From Candidatus Martarchaeota archaeon (GTDB lineage Archaea > Micrarchaeota > Micrarchaeia > Micrarchaeales > Micrarchaeaceae), in NCBI GenBank assembly GCA_023485645.1, contig JAMCZM010000025.1, positions 345 to 6,265 of the forward strand: 5,921 nt of DNA, read 5' to 3'. The notes under the pieces were generated by a model, which ran no database searches, was not told where the DNA came from, and saw only the letters and a list, made by a program, of their open reading frames with translations. Shown here piece after piece: positions 1 to 5,303 of this stretch (positions are counted from its first letter, which is position 1; each line of letters begins with the position of its first letter). Both the position numbers and the translations under genes were made by a program.

Positions 1-293
1 TCGCATCATCTAACAATACGCGCCCGCTTAAATCTACAATAAGTATATTAAAAAATGCTGATGTTTTAATTCATGAATCTACATACTCTTATGATTTAAT
101 AAAATTGGCAAAAGAACGAATGCATTCCACAGCATATGAAGTTGGTTTATTGGCTAGTAATGCACACGTTAAGAAATTAGTGCTATTCCATGTAAGTGCT
201 AGGTATAAAGATGGCAGCGTATTGTTAGATGATGCGAAAAGGGCGTTTAAAAATACTTTAGTAGCATTTGATGGAATGAAGCTAAATATATAA
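1..293 (+). CDS. rnz: Ribonuclease Z (tRNA 3' endonuclease), C-terminal part; 5' end beyond the window
   Basis: The metallo-beta-lactamase-fold nuclease RNase Z cuts tRNA precursors after the discriminator base so that CCA can be added. The frame is open from base 3 to the stop at 291-293, giving 96 residues, roughly the last third of a ~305-residue protein. Family motifs visible in order (numbering from the codon at base 3) are TRP at 6-8, ADVLIHEST at 19-27, HST at 41-43 and HVSARY at 63-68, matching the usual GDTRP, HEAT, HST and HxSxRY blocks. An internal TTG at 105 would give a shorter protein but would discard conserved sequence upstream of it, so it is not the start. Oddly, the residue expected to be the metal-bridging Asp of GDT is Asn (NNT, bases 12-20). 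tRNA-Val lies 37 bases downstream. The identity is secure; activity is uncertain because of the Asn. Confidence 0.9.
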   Translation, partial: ASSNNTRPLKSTISILKNADVLIHESTYSYDLIKLAKERMHSTAYEVGLLASNAHVKKLVLFHVSARYKDGSVLLDDAKRAFKNTLVAFDGMKLNI

Positions 294-295
294 AT
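284..295 (+). promoter_or_regulatory. Possible TATA box for tRNA-Val
   Basis: AAATATATAAAT overlaps the RNase Z stop codon and lies about 40 bases upstream of the mature tRNA 5' end. An archaeal TATA box here would start transcription near base 315, leaving a short tRNA leader. In DNA this AT-rich such matches are common, and read-through from RNase Z is equally possible. Confidence 0.3.
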
Positions 296-330
296 AATAA
301 AAAGTACATTTTACTATATTTATATTATGT

Positions 331-402
331 GGGCTCGTAGTCGAGTGGTAAGACGTCACCTTGACAAGGTGAAGATCCGGAGTCCGATTCTCCGCGAGCC
401 CA
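331..402 (+). tRNA. tRNA-Val (anticodon GAC)
   Basis: A complete cloverleaf can be folded by eye. The acceptor stem GGGCTCG (331-337) pairs with CGAGCCC (395-401), with discriminator A402. The D arm has three pairs (340-342 with 352-354) plus a G343/A351 mismatch, and G18 G19 at 347-348. The anticodon stem TCACC/GGTGA encloses the loop TTGACAA, with anticodon GAC at 363-365 reading GUC valine codons. The variable region is five bases (373-377), with C48 able to pair with G15. The T stem CGGAG/CTCCG encloses the loop TCCGATT. CCA is not encoded and there is no intron. The T loop normally begins TTC; here position 55 (base 384) is C, so the near-universal pseudouridine 55 cannot form. Everything else looks functional. 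Confidence 0.95.
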
Positions 403-412
403 TTTTGAAAAA

Positions 413-718
413 TATAATGATAAACAAGCAGTTCGAATGCACAAAGTTGAAAGCGAAATTAAATAGAATTCTGCCCAATTTAACAACGCACCAAATATCT
501 AAAATGGCGTAAAGGTTCCTCGAATTACTAGGCTGTTAGCTTAAGGAGCACCTCATTTCGCGAAGCAGAATACAAGCTAGGCGGTTCCAAGGTGGATCAT
601 AGGCTTTAGAACATATTAAACATTATATAATCAAGGTTCTGCTTGAATACGATATCACTTCCTACCATTTCGTATTGGCTTGCTCTTTTAACAAGACGGT
701 CTTTTTTAATTTTAGCAT
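413..718 (-). pseudogene. Possible decayed transposase fragment
   Basis: Reading the reverse strand from an ATG at 718-716 gives 102 codons in one frame with only three stops, at codons 19, 32 and 61. The stretch AYDPPWNRLACILLREMR (codons 39-56), followed some 20 codons later by ILDIWCVVKLGRI (72-84), recalls the N-terminal region of DDE transposases, where a helix with LLK- or LLRE-like residues is followed by a segment ending in -LGRIP-. The frame then runs towards the antisense of tRNA-Val with no catalytic DDE region, so any original gene would be truncated. This is recognition by eye of a weak pattern. The forward strand in the same codon register is also fairly open, and the same DNA has inverted repeats that could instead mean a structured RNA. 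Confidence 0.27.
513..707 (+). ncRNA. Hairpin-rich segment ending in a T-run; candidate structured RNA
   Basis: Several inverted repeats follow one another. AGGT and TCCT (513-520) pair with AGGA (544-547) and ACCT (550-553). TTCGCGAA (557-564) is a palindrome. TCAAG (631-635) pairs with CTTGA (642-646), AATACGA (646-652) with TCGTATT (670-676), and CTTG (679-682) with CAAG (692-695). T6 follows at 702-707. The 513-605 part is visibly richer in G and C than its surroundings. I could not match it to RNase P RNA, SRP RNA, 5S rRNA or a C/D-box RNA. It overlaps the possible transposase relic on the other strand, and only one of the two readings is likely correct. Confidence 0.2.
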
Positions 719-830
719 ATTTAATGCATCAAAATCATTGCCTTATTTCAAATAATTAATAGGTTATAAGCCAATTTCAGTGTTTAGTTAATAATTATTT
801 GCAATTTATTTACTAACATTAATAAAGGTT

Positions 831-838
831 TAGCGCTA
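831..838. promoter_or_regulatory. TAGCGCTA palindrome just upstream of the ATPase start
   Basis: A perfect 8-base palindrome, extended imperfectly to TTTAGCGCTATA at 829-840, ends 11 bases before the ATG at 850. It sits where a repressor would block transcription or early initiation. No known operator was recognised, and no clear Shine-Dalgarno sequence is present, so the transcript may be nearly leaderless. Confidence 0.2.
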
Positions 839-849
839 TAACATATCTT

Positions 850-1815
850 ATGAGAATTGCATTCGTAGGAAAGGGAGGTAGCGGCAAGACAACGTTGGCG
901 GCGTTGTTCACAAATTATCTTGTTAAGAAAGGAAATCCTGTTCTTGCAATAGATGCTGACATAAATATGCATATGGGAGAATTGCTTGGATTTAATGAAC
1001 AAATTCCATTTAAAAAGCAGCTTTCATCTCCAGAAGCCACTAAATTTATAAAGCAGTATCTCAAAGGAAAAAATAATAGGATAAAGGAACTTTCTCAATT
1101 TAGAAAAACTACACCACCTACACGTGACTCAAATTTTATAAGGATATCTGAAAACGATCCTATTATAAATAACTTTAGCCTTAGAAAACAAAATTTGGCA
1201 TTCATGGTAGTGGGGACTTATGATTTAGACGGGATAGGTGCCAGTTGTTACCATAATAATCTTGCCATACTGGAGAATCTATTATCACATATTTTAGACA
1301 AGGACTGTTATGTTGTAGTGGATATGGTTGCTGGAACAGATGCGTTCGCAAATACCCTTCATTTTCAGTTTGACCTTTTAGTATTAGTTATAGAACCAAC
1401 CAGGAAAGGATTAGAAGTGTTCAGACAATACTATGAACTTGCAAAAAGCGCAGGAATAGATACACAAATATTAGTAATCGGAAACAAGATTAGAAGCCAG
1501 GAAGATAAAACCTTCCTTTTGGAGAACATACCTAATAAGTTAATATTAGATTTTTTTAGTGATTCAAATTATTTAAGAAAATATGAGCAGAAAGGCGATA
1601 AATTTGATTTAGAATCTTTAGAAGAGTCAAATCTTATAGTTTTAGATAGTTTATTCTCATTTTTTAGCAAGATAAAACCAGACCGCGAAATGCGACTTAA
1701 GAAGTTGTACGAAATTCACAAAAAATACGTTGCTCAAGATTCAATAAAGGAACGGTTTGGAGACTTGTCTGATCAAATTGATGAATCGTTCGAATATTCG
1801 CAGGTGGACAAATGA
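850..1815 (+). CDS. CooC/MinD-type P-loop ATPase
   Basis: This 321-residue protein belongs to the SIMIBI class of P-loop ATPases (ParA, MinD, NifH and CooC relatives), which dimerise on ATP and move or insert a cargo. The deviant Walker A motif GKGGSGKTT covers residues 7-15 with the signature Lys8. AIDADINMHMGELLG (33-47) resembles the DADPN segment of CooC proteins. The Walker B-like VVVDMVAGTD (155-164), the strand LLVLVIEPT (176-184) and the nucleotide-base motif GNK (211-213) complete the fold. CooC proteins usually carry a metal-binding Cys-x-Cys before the second half; here the comparable spot reads CYH (133-135). There is no membrane segment, so it should be cytosolic. The last ~50 residues are charged and may be helical. 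The stop overlaps the next start (ATGA), so the pair is translated together. No CO dehydrogenase gene is in view, so its client is unknown; a partitioning ParA is less likely. Confidence 0.87.
   Translation: MRIAFVGKGGSGKTTLAALFTNYLVKKGNPVLAIDADINMHMGELLGFNEQIPFKKQLSSPEATKFIKQYLKGKNNRIKELSQFRKTTPPTRDSNFIRISENDPIINNFSLRKQNLAFMVVGTYDLDGIGASCYHNNLAILENLLSHILDKDCYVVVDMVAGTDAFANTLHFQFDLLVLVIEPTRKGLEVFRQYYELAKSAGIDTQILVIGNKIRSQEDKTFLLENIPNKLILDFFSDSNYLRKYEQKGDKFDLESLEESNLIVLDSLFSFFSKIKPDREMRLKKLYEIHKKYVAQDSIKERFGDLSDQIDESFEYSQVDK
1802..1807 (+). promoter_or_regulatory. Shine-Dalgarno sequence AGGTGG for the PLP-rhodanese gene
   Basis: AGGTGG lies inside the end of the ATPase gene, 4 bases before the ATG at 1812. 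It supports that start and the idea that the second gene is translated from the same message by internal initiation or reinitiation. It is the only strong ribosome-binding site seen in the window. Confidence 0.5.
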
Positions 1816-3272
1816 CTGAACAGCAAACGGTTTTTGAGGGTTCAGATGCGATTAAGAATTACCTCAATCCTTCAAACCATCCTTATACTCCTATGGTTGA
1901 AATAAAAGTTCCTGAAAACTTGAAGGGAAAGAAAATACGAATATTCGCAAAATTGATGAATTCGACCCCATTAGGAAATGTTAAATCTATTATCGCATAC
2001 AACATGATAAAAGATGCATCTGAAAATGGCACTCTCAAAGGAGTACACACACTAGTAGTAGAAAGTTCTTCAGGGAATACGGCTTTTTCTCTTGCCTGCG
2101 TTGGAAGCGCATTTGGAATTCAAAATACCAAGGCGATTGTGTCGCATGAAGTCTTAGAAGGTAAATTGCAATTGCTCAGGCTTTTTGGTACACAAGTTCA
2201 AGTTATAGAAGAGCCTATTTGCCCAGATCCAGAAGACAAGGAGAGCGGAATATATAAGGCTAAACAGCAGGGAATGAAATTGGGATATTTCAATCCATCT
2301 CAATATGATAATCCTTCAAATCCTAGATCTCATGAAAATTTGACAGGTAAACAGGTATGGGAGCAAACAAAAGGTAACGTAACAGTGTTCTGTGCTGGAT
2401 TGGGTACAACTGGAACAATGGTTGGTTCTGCCAGATTTTTAAAGCGCGAAAACAATAAAATATGCACTGTTGGAGTTGTTAGAACACCTAATAATCCTGT
2501 TCCCGGACCAAGAACTGCTAGTCTATTAAAAATGATTGCGTTTGAATGGAAAGATTATGTTGATCATTTGGTAGAGATTGGGACTATCGCTTCATTTGAA
2601 AATAGTATAAATCTTATCCGTTCAGGCATCTTTGTAGGACCAAGTTCTGGATTTGCATTGGCTGGCCTTTTAAGTTTTCTAGAGAGAAATTTAGAGTTAG
2701 GAACACTAGAGCAATTAAGAAACAATGATGGGAAAGTCATATGTGTATTTGTCTGCTGCGACAGCCCCCTTCCATATCTTAAGGAATATTTTGAGTACCT
2801 TGATGACAGATTTTTTCCCAATATTGAAAACGAGAATCTTTTACTTTATAAGAAACAAAAAATTAGTCCTAAGTTGTATAAAGACGAACTTAAAATTATG
2901 ATATCACCAAGGGCGGCATTTCGCCAGATATTTATGAATTCGGAAGATGAAGTCTGGGAACACTTAAGGCAGGGTAAAGATGTGGTTCCAGCAAAAAACG
3001 TAATAATAATTGATATAAGGCTGCCTGTTGAATTTTGGCATTTTCATATCCCCGGATCAATAAACTTTAATTTTATTACGCCAACTACTGAGCTAATAAA
3101 TTCTTTGAAAGGAAAAAAGACATACGTCGTATGCAATTTTGGAAGTCTTTCATATGCATTTGCTAAATCCCTAAATGAAAATGGAGTAGAAGCGTTTAAC
3201 ATAACTGGGGGGATGATAGAGTGGTCTAATATGAATTTACCACGCTGGAGACCGGAAGTATGCAAAAACTGA
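1812..3272 (+). CDS. Cysteine-synthase-like PLP enzyme fused to a C-terminal rhodanese domain
   Basis: The 486-residue protein has two parts. Residues ~25-335 are a fold-type II PLP enzyme of the cysteine synthase/cystathionine beta-synthase family. PLGNVKS (53-59) places the Schiff-base Lys at 58, SSSGNT (85-90) is the substrate loop, GLGTTGTMVG (196-205) binds the PLP phosphate, and GIFVGPSSG (272-280) supplies the pyridine contact. The Lys motif lacks the usual KDR that follows in CysK, and the phosphate loop has Thr where Gly is common, so it is a divergent member whose substrate I cannot assign. Residues ~365-482 are a rhodanese domain: IIIDIRLPVEFWHFHIPG (398-415) is the DxR...HIPG block, CNFGSLS (441-447) is the active loop with Cys441, and GGMIEW (466-471) closes the domain. 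It could hand sulfane sulfur to or from cysteine chemistry. It overlaps the ATPase gene by 4 bases. No signal peptide or membrane span is evident. Confidence 0.9.
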   Translation: MTEQQTVFEGSDAIKNYLNPSNHPYTPMVEIKVPENLKGKKIRIFAKLMNSTPLGNVKSIIAYNMIKDASENGTLKGVHTLVVESSSGNTAFSLACVGSAFGIQNTKAIVSHEVLEGKLQLLRLFGTQVQVIEEPICPDPEDKESGIYKAKQQGMKLGYFNPSQYDNPSNPRSHENLTGKQVWEQTKGNVTVFCAGLGTTGTMVGSARFLKRENNKICTVGVVRTPNNPVPGPRTASLLKMIAFEWKDYVDHLVEIGTIASFENSINLIRSGIFVGPSSGFALAGLLSFLERNLELGTLEQLRNNDGKVICVFVCCDSPLPYLKEYFEYLDDRFFPNIENENLLLYKKQKISPKLYKDELKIMISPRAAFRQIFMNSEDEVWEHLRQGKDVVPAKNVIIIDIRLPVEFWHFHIPGSINFNFITPTTELINSLKGKKTYVVCNFGSLSYAFAKSLNENGVEAFNITGGMIEWSNMNLPRWRPEVCKN

Positions 3273-3307
3273 TATCATATATCTAGTAAGAGCCTAAAGA
3301 CTAGCCA

Positions 3308-3454
3308 TTATATTTTGTTATTAGTTGTTCTTTTTATTCTATATTTATCATAGTAAGCTTTCCCATTACATTTTTGTATTGCGATATTAGCTATTAAGTT
3401 TTTGTACTTCTGTTCAACTTCTGGTGCGAGAACAATTTCTATAAATTTTATAGT
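3308..3454 (-). pseudogene. Short protein-like frame, possibly a toxin gene fragment
   Basis: Between a stop just beyond 3454 and the stop at 3310-3308 lie 48 open codons with no ATG, GTG or TTG start in frame. The translation contains IEIVLAPEVEQKYKNLI near its beginning and AYYDKYRIKR near its end, which reads like real protein rather than random AT-rich translation. The opening recalls the first strand and helix of RelE-like toxin proteins, in which a beta strand is followed by a PEVE- or PEV-type helix. Such toxins run to about 80-130 residues, so this would be a remnant. The resemblance is weak and could be chance. Confidence 0.25.
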
Positions 3455-3599
3455 TCAGTATTATTGCTTATCATAATTCTGAAATTTGAGTGTCTAAATT
3501 ATGTATTTAAGTTATACTCTTAGTAGGCATTGCGTTCTTGTCTTTTTTCTCAAGATGCTCTATAATAAAATTAAATTAATTCTAAATGATAAAGGTTTA

Positions 3600-3651
3600 A
3601 GATGTATTATCAGCAAATTGGAGACTAGTGACTAGATTCTTCACGAGTCCA
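3600..3651 (+). pseudogene. Decayed tRNA 3'-end copy (tRNA-Val-like); possible attachment-site scar
   Basis: Bases 3635-3654 match 386-405 of the tRNA-Val region at 16 of 20 positions, covering half of the T loop, the T-stem 3' strand, the acceptor 3' strand and the discriminator A; three of the four differences are transitions. Upstream, 3600-3634 can be aligned to 351-385 without gaps at about 15 of 35 positions, many of the mismatches again being transitions. The T and anticodon stems no longer pair, and no convincing 5' acceptor strand is visible, so it cannot be a working tRNA. It is either an old duplicate of tRNA-Val or a relative, or the far end of an element that once integrated at the tRNA 3' end. 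No integrase gene is present. Confidence 0.55.
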
Positions 3652-3662
3652 TTATTTATCCA

Positions 3663-3673
3663 TTTTATTAAAA
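3663..3673 (+). promoter_or_regulatory. Possible TATA box for the cysteine hydrolase gene
   Basis: TTTTATTAAAA lies 29-39 bases before the ATG at 3702, the distance expected for an archaeal TATA box driving a leaderless or nearly leaderless message. No Shine-Dalgarno sequence is present before that ATG, which agrees. Such matches are frequent in DNA of this composition. Confidence 0.3.
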
Positions 3674-3701
3674 GTCAAACATTATTATTTTTTTGTTATG
3701 A

Positions 3702-4301
3702 ATGTTATATGATTATATGAACGCAATAAATATAGATCCAAAAAAAACAGCGCTTGTAGTTATAGATATGCAAAAAGGCATTGCTGCAATGCAAAGACCA
3801 TTTGAGCCTCATAATTCAAAACAGGTAATAGAAAATGTCGTAAAATTAATAGATAAATTTAGAAGTATTAATTCTACAGTCGTACTTGTTCATGTGAATT
3901 CACATGATGGACAGGATATGTTGAAACCTATTGTTGATTCTGCCTCATCTTGGAACATGGGTGAGAGGCCAAAGGATTGGTCTGATTTTATAGAACAAAT
4001 AAAGAAATTAGATAAGGATATAGTAATAACAAAGAGGCAGTGGGGTGCTTTTTATGGTACAGAACTTGATTTACAACTTAGAAGACGCAATATAACCACT
4101 ATAGTTTTATGCGGTATTTCAACAAATATCGGGGTAGAGACTACTGCAAGGGAGGCGTATCAACATGGCTATAATCAAATATTTGCAATAGATGCAATGA
4201 CTGCATCCTCAAAAGAGGAGCATGATACTACTCAAAAATTTATTTTCCCCAGAATAGGGTTAATACGCAGCACTGATGAGGTTATTGAAATGATTAATTA
4301 A
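3702..4301 (+). CDS. Isochorismatase-family cysteine hydrolase
   Basis: This 199-residue protein fits the usual ~180-200 length of the isochorismatase-like superfamily, cytosolic alpha/beta hydrolases that cleave amide or enol-ether bonds. The triad is visible: Asp22 in LVVIDMQKG (18-26), Lys111 in ITKRQWGAF (109-117) and Cys137 in VLCGISTNIGVETTAREAY (135-153). The Gly-Ile-Ser-Thr-Asn segment supplies the cis-peptide and oxyanion region. The dense match through GAFYGTELDLQLRRR (115-129) and the conserved C-terminal FPRIGLIRSTDEV block point to the broad 'cysteine hydrolase' group (YcaC/RutB-like neighbours) rather than true nicotinamidase, whose metal-binding Asp-x-His is not apparent. The substrate is unknown. 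A second in-frame ATG at 3717 gives MNAINIDPKKT and may be the real start; the five extra residues are not conserved as far as I can tell. It stands alone, 429 bases after the upstream pair. Confidence 0.9.
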   Translation: MLYDYMNAINIDPKKTALVVIDMQKGIAAMQRPFEPHNSKQVIENVVKLIDKFRSINSTVVLVHVNSHDGQDMLKPIVDSASSWNMGERPKDWSDFIEQIKKLDKDIVITKRQWGAFYGTELDLQLRRRNITTIVLCGISTNIGVETTAREAYQHGYNQIFAIDAMTASSKEEHDTTQKFIFPRIGLIRSTDEVIEMIN

Positions 4302-4322
4302 ATATTACCATATAATAACAGG

Positions 4323-4359
4323 TATAGTGCCGCTAAATTTTTATAGCACATTCTTTTTA
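4323..4359. terminator. Weak hairpin with T-runs after the hydrolase gene
   Basis: GTGC (4327-4330) can pair with GCAC (4346-4349) across a 15-base loop that contains T5, and another T5 follows at 4354-4358. Archaeal terminators often need only T-runs, so this could end the hydrolase transcript. The related octamers TATAGTGC and TATAGCAC could alternatively be protein-binding half-sites. Confidence 0.3.
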
Positions 4360-4365
4360 AATCTT

Positions 4366-4377
4366 ACCTTCAAAGGT
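4366..4377. promoter_or_regulatory. Short dyad ACCTT-CA-AAGGT upstream of the basic protein gene
   Basis: A perfect 5-base inverted repeat with a 2-base centre lies about 30 bases before the ATG at 4407, where an archaeal regulator or the transcription machinery could bind. It is short enough to be chance, and the frame of the downstream gene is open through it. Confidence 0.2.
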
Positions 4378-4406
4378 TACCTGACTTAAAAAATTGGGGT
4401 CAGTTA

Positions 4407-4673
4407 ATGGGGTTAGATACAAGTAGAATGCGGTTAAGTTCTGAGCACAAGGCGTTCGTACGAGATCTAACCGGAGTTGTTATTAGTTATACTCCTATAT
4501 CTGGAGTTATTGATACGGTTAAATTTAGCCATAAATGGTTTGGGCATAGAAAATTAATACAAAGAACCGTTAGGCACGTAAAGGTGCAGATGCGGAGGAA
4601 TTATATTAAAAGTAAAAGCAGAAAGATAATGGGTAAATATAAAGCGCACAATAAAATAAAATTTTTTAATTAG
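4407..4673 (+). CDS. Small, very basic protein of unknown function
   Basis: I do not recognise this 88-residue protein. Residues 20-40 form a mildly hydrophobic stretch containing LTGVVISYTPISGVIDTVKF, too polar and short to be a sure membrane span. From residue 42 on it is packed with Lys, Arg and His (about 20 of 47), as in nucleic-acid-binding or membrane-contacting proteins. The TPISGVID pattern faintly recalls the TPGVGD-type turn of pre-toxin domains, but the match is too thin to use. The frame stays open upstream to 4347 without ATG, GTG or TTG, so ATG 4407 is the first conventional start, though a 5'-truncated older gene is possible. GGGG at 4396-4399 may act as a poor ribosome-binding site. 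The next gene starts 9 bases after the stop, suggesting one transcript. Confidence 0.55.
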   Translation: MGLDTSRMRLSSEHKAFVRDLTGVVISYTPISGVIDTVKFSHKWFGHRKLIQRTVRHVKVQMRRNYIKSKSRKIMGKYKAHNKIKFFN

Positions 4674-4682
4674 GTACTTGAA

Positions 4683-5300
4683 ATGTATAAACTTAGGTTT
4701 CCTGAGGGTATAGATACACAAAAAATACGCAGTACTGAAATGTATCAGTTCTATTTTAAAAAATTCGGCTGGGAATTTTCAGAATATTTGATTGATAAAC
4801 ACCTATTTTCATCTTTTTCCCATGATGTTGCAAATTCTATTGCAATTTGTAATATTATTTCTGAACAACTAGATGCTCGATTGTTGAAAGATTTAGTTAT
4901 TAATTCCTCTACAAAAATTTTAAGTTATAATCCGATTAATTTAAGTGAAAACATAAAAAATTTGTATGAATATTTCGGGCAAAAATGCTCCCAAAAGGTT
5001 ATTTTATCTGAAAATGGATCCATACTTAATGTAGATTATGAAAATGCAAAAGCCGTGCTCTCTTTTCTTGAAACGCATTTATCTATTTGGCAGATGCGAA
5101 GGATTTTGTTAAGAAGTTATGGTAGAATAATAGGCTGGGATGCCGAATGTATTGAAAAATCTTATAACTTGTTATCCTTAAATATAGGGGATAAATTAAC
5201 AAATAATGTAATAATAAAAAGTAGGGGAATTGTACTTATAATGCATAAAGATTTATCAGTAATGGATAAATTTAATACTCCATTTTTACGTAGAGAATAA
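4683..5300 (+). CDS. Hypothetical protein, 205 residues
   Basis: No family is recognised. The protein is rich in Ile, Leu, Asn, Lys and Ser and looks soluble, with no signal peptide or membrane span. The N-terminal half includes aromatic residues around EMYQFYFKKFGWEF (19-32). A probably helical middle (107-145) contains ENAKAVLSFLETHLSIWQMRR. The C-terminal ~40 residues look like short beta strands (NNVIIKSRGIVLIMHKD). There is a Cys in AICNII (54-59), another in QKCSQ (99-103) and a third in DAECIEK (154-160), too scattered for a metal site. The start at 4683 follows the basic-protein stop by 9 bases with only a weak AGGT upstream. The uninterrupted 205 codons in very AT-rich DNA, and the fit against a convergent neighbour whose stop is 3 bases away, argue that it is real. 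Confidence 0.7.
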   Translation: MYKLRFPEGIDTQKIRSTEMYQFYFKKFGWEFSEYLIDKHLFSSFSHDVANSIAICNIISEQLDARLLKDLVINSSTKILSYNPINLSENIKNLYEYFGQKCSQKVILSENGSILNVDYENAKAVLSFLETHLSIWQMRRILLRSYGRIIGWDAECIEKSYNLLSLNIGDKLTNNVIIKSRGIVLIMHKDLSVMDKFNTPFLRRE

Positions 5301-5303
5301 TTG

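Larger units (their letters stand above)
403..849. other. 447-base gap without an intact gene
   Basis: No convincing intact coding region is present. On the forward strand only a 31-codon frame opens at 417; it ends at 512 and resembles nothing I recognise. A frame antisense to 784-1002 overlaps the start of the ATPase gene and is a shadow. The stretch contains the possible transposase relic and the hairpin-rich segment listed separately, then about 130 bases of plain AT-rich DNA before the ATPase start. Confidence 0.6.
3273..3701. other. 429-base gap without an intact gene
   Basis: AT-rich DNA separates the PLP-rhodanese gene from the hydrolase gene. It holds a short open frame on the reverse strand (3308-3454) and a decayed tRNA-like piece (3600-3651), both listed separately. 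T-rich runs at 3326-3338 and 3542-3549 could end transcription of the upstream pair, but no strong stem precedes them. A 26-codon forward frame at 3555-3635 runs into the tRNA-like piece and is probably chance. Confidence 0.6.

Noticed and set aside
327..512. A 61-codon forward frame starting just before the tRNA
   Set aside because: Its first 25 codons are the tRNA-Val gene itself. The remaining part has no recognisable protein character and ends at 512.
784..1002. Reverse-strand frame opposite the ATPase start
   Set aside because: It lies antisense to the Walker A region of a clear ATPase gene and has no recognisable motif.
850..1815. Chromosome or plasmid partition protein ParA
   Set aside because: No ParB-like partner or centromere-like repeats nearby; the segment after Walker A and the position of the CYH site fit CooC-like proteins better.
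2564..2821. Reverse-strand frame inside the PLP-rhodanese gene
   Set aside because: It is antisense to the conserved PLP-binding motif GIFVGPSSG of the real gene and looks like a complementary-strand shadow.
3044..3265. Reverse-strand frame at the 3' end of the PLP-rhodanese gene
   Set aside because: It is antisense to the rhodanese active-site loop; no independent evidence.
3555..3635. A 26-codon forward frame in the gap before the hydrolase gene
   Set aside because: Too short, unlike any known small protein, and it runs into the tRNA-like piece.
3600..3651. A working second tRNA or the 3' half of a split tRNA
   Set aside because: The T and anticodon stems do not pair and no bulge-helix-bulge or matching 5' half was found, so decay is the simpler reading.
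3702..4301. Nicotinamidase (PncA) assignment for the cysteine hydrolase
   Set aside because: The Asp-Lys-Cys triad is present but the nicotinamidase metal-binding Asp-x-His...His set is not evident, so only the broader family is called.
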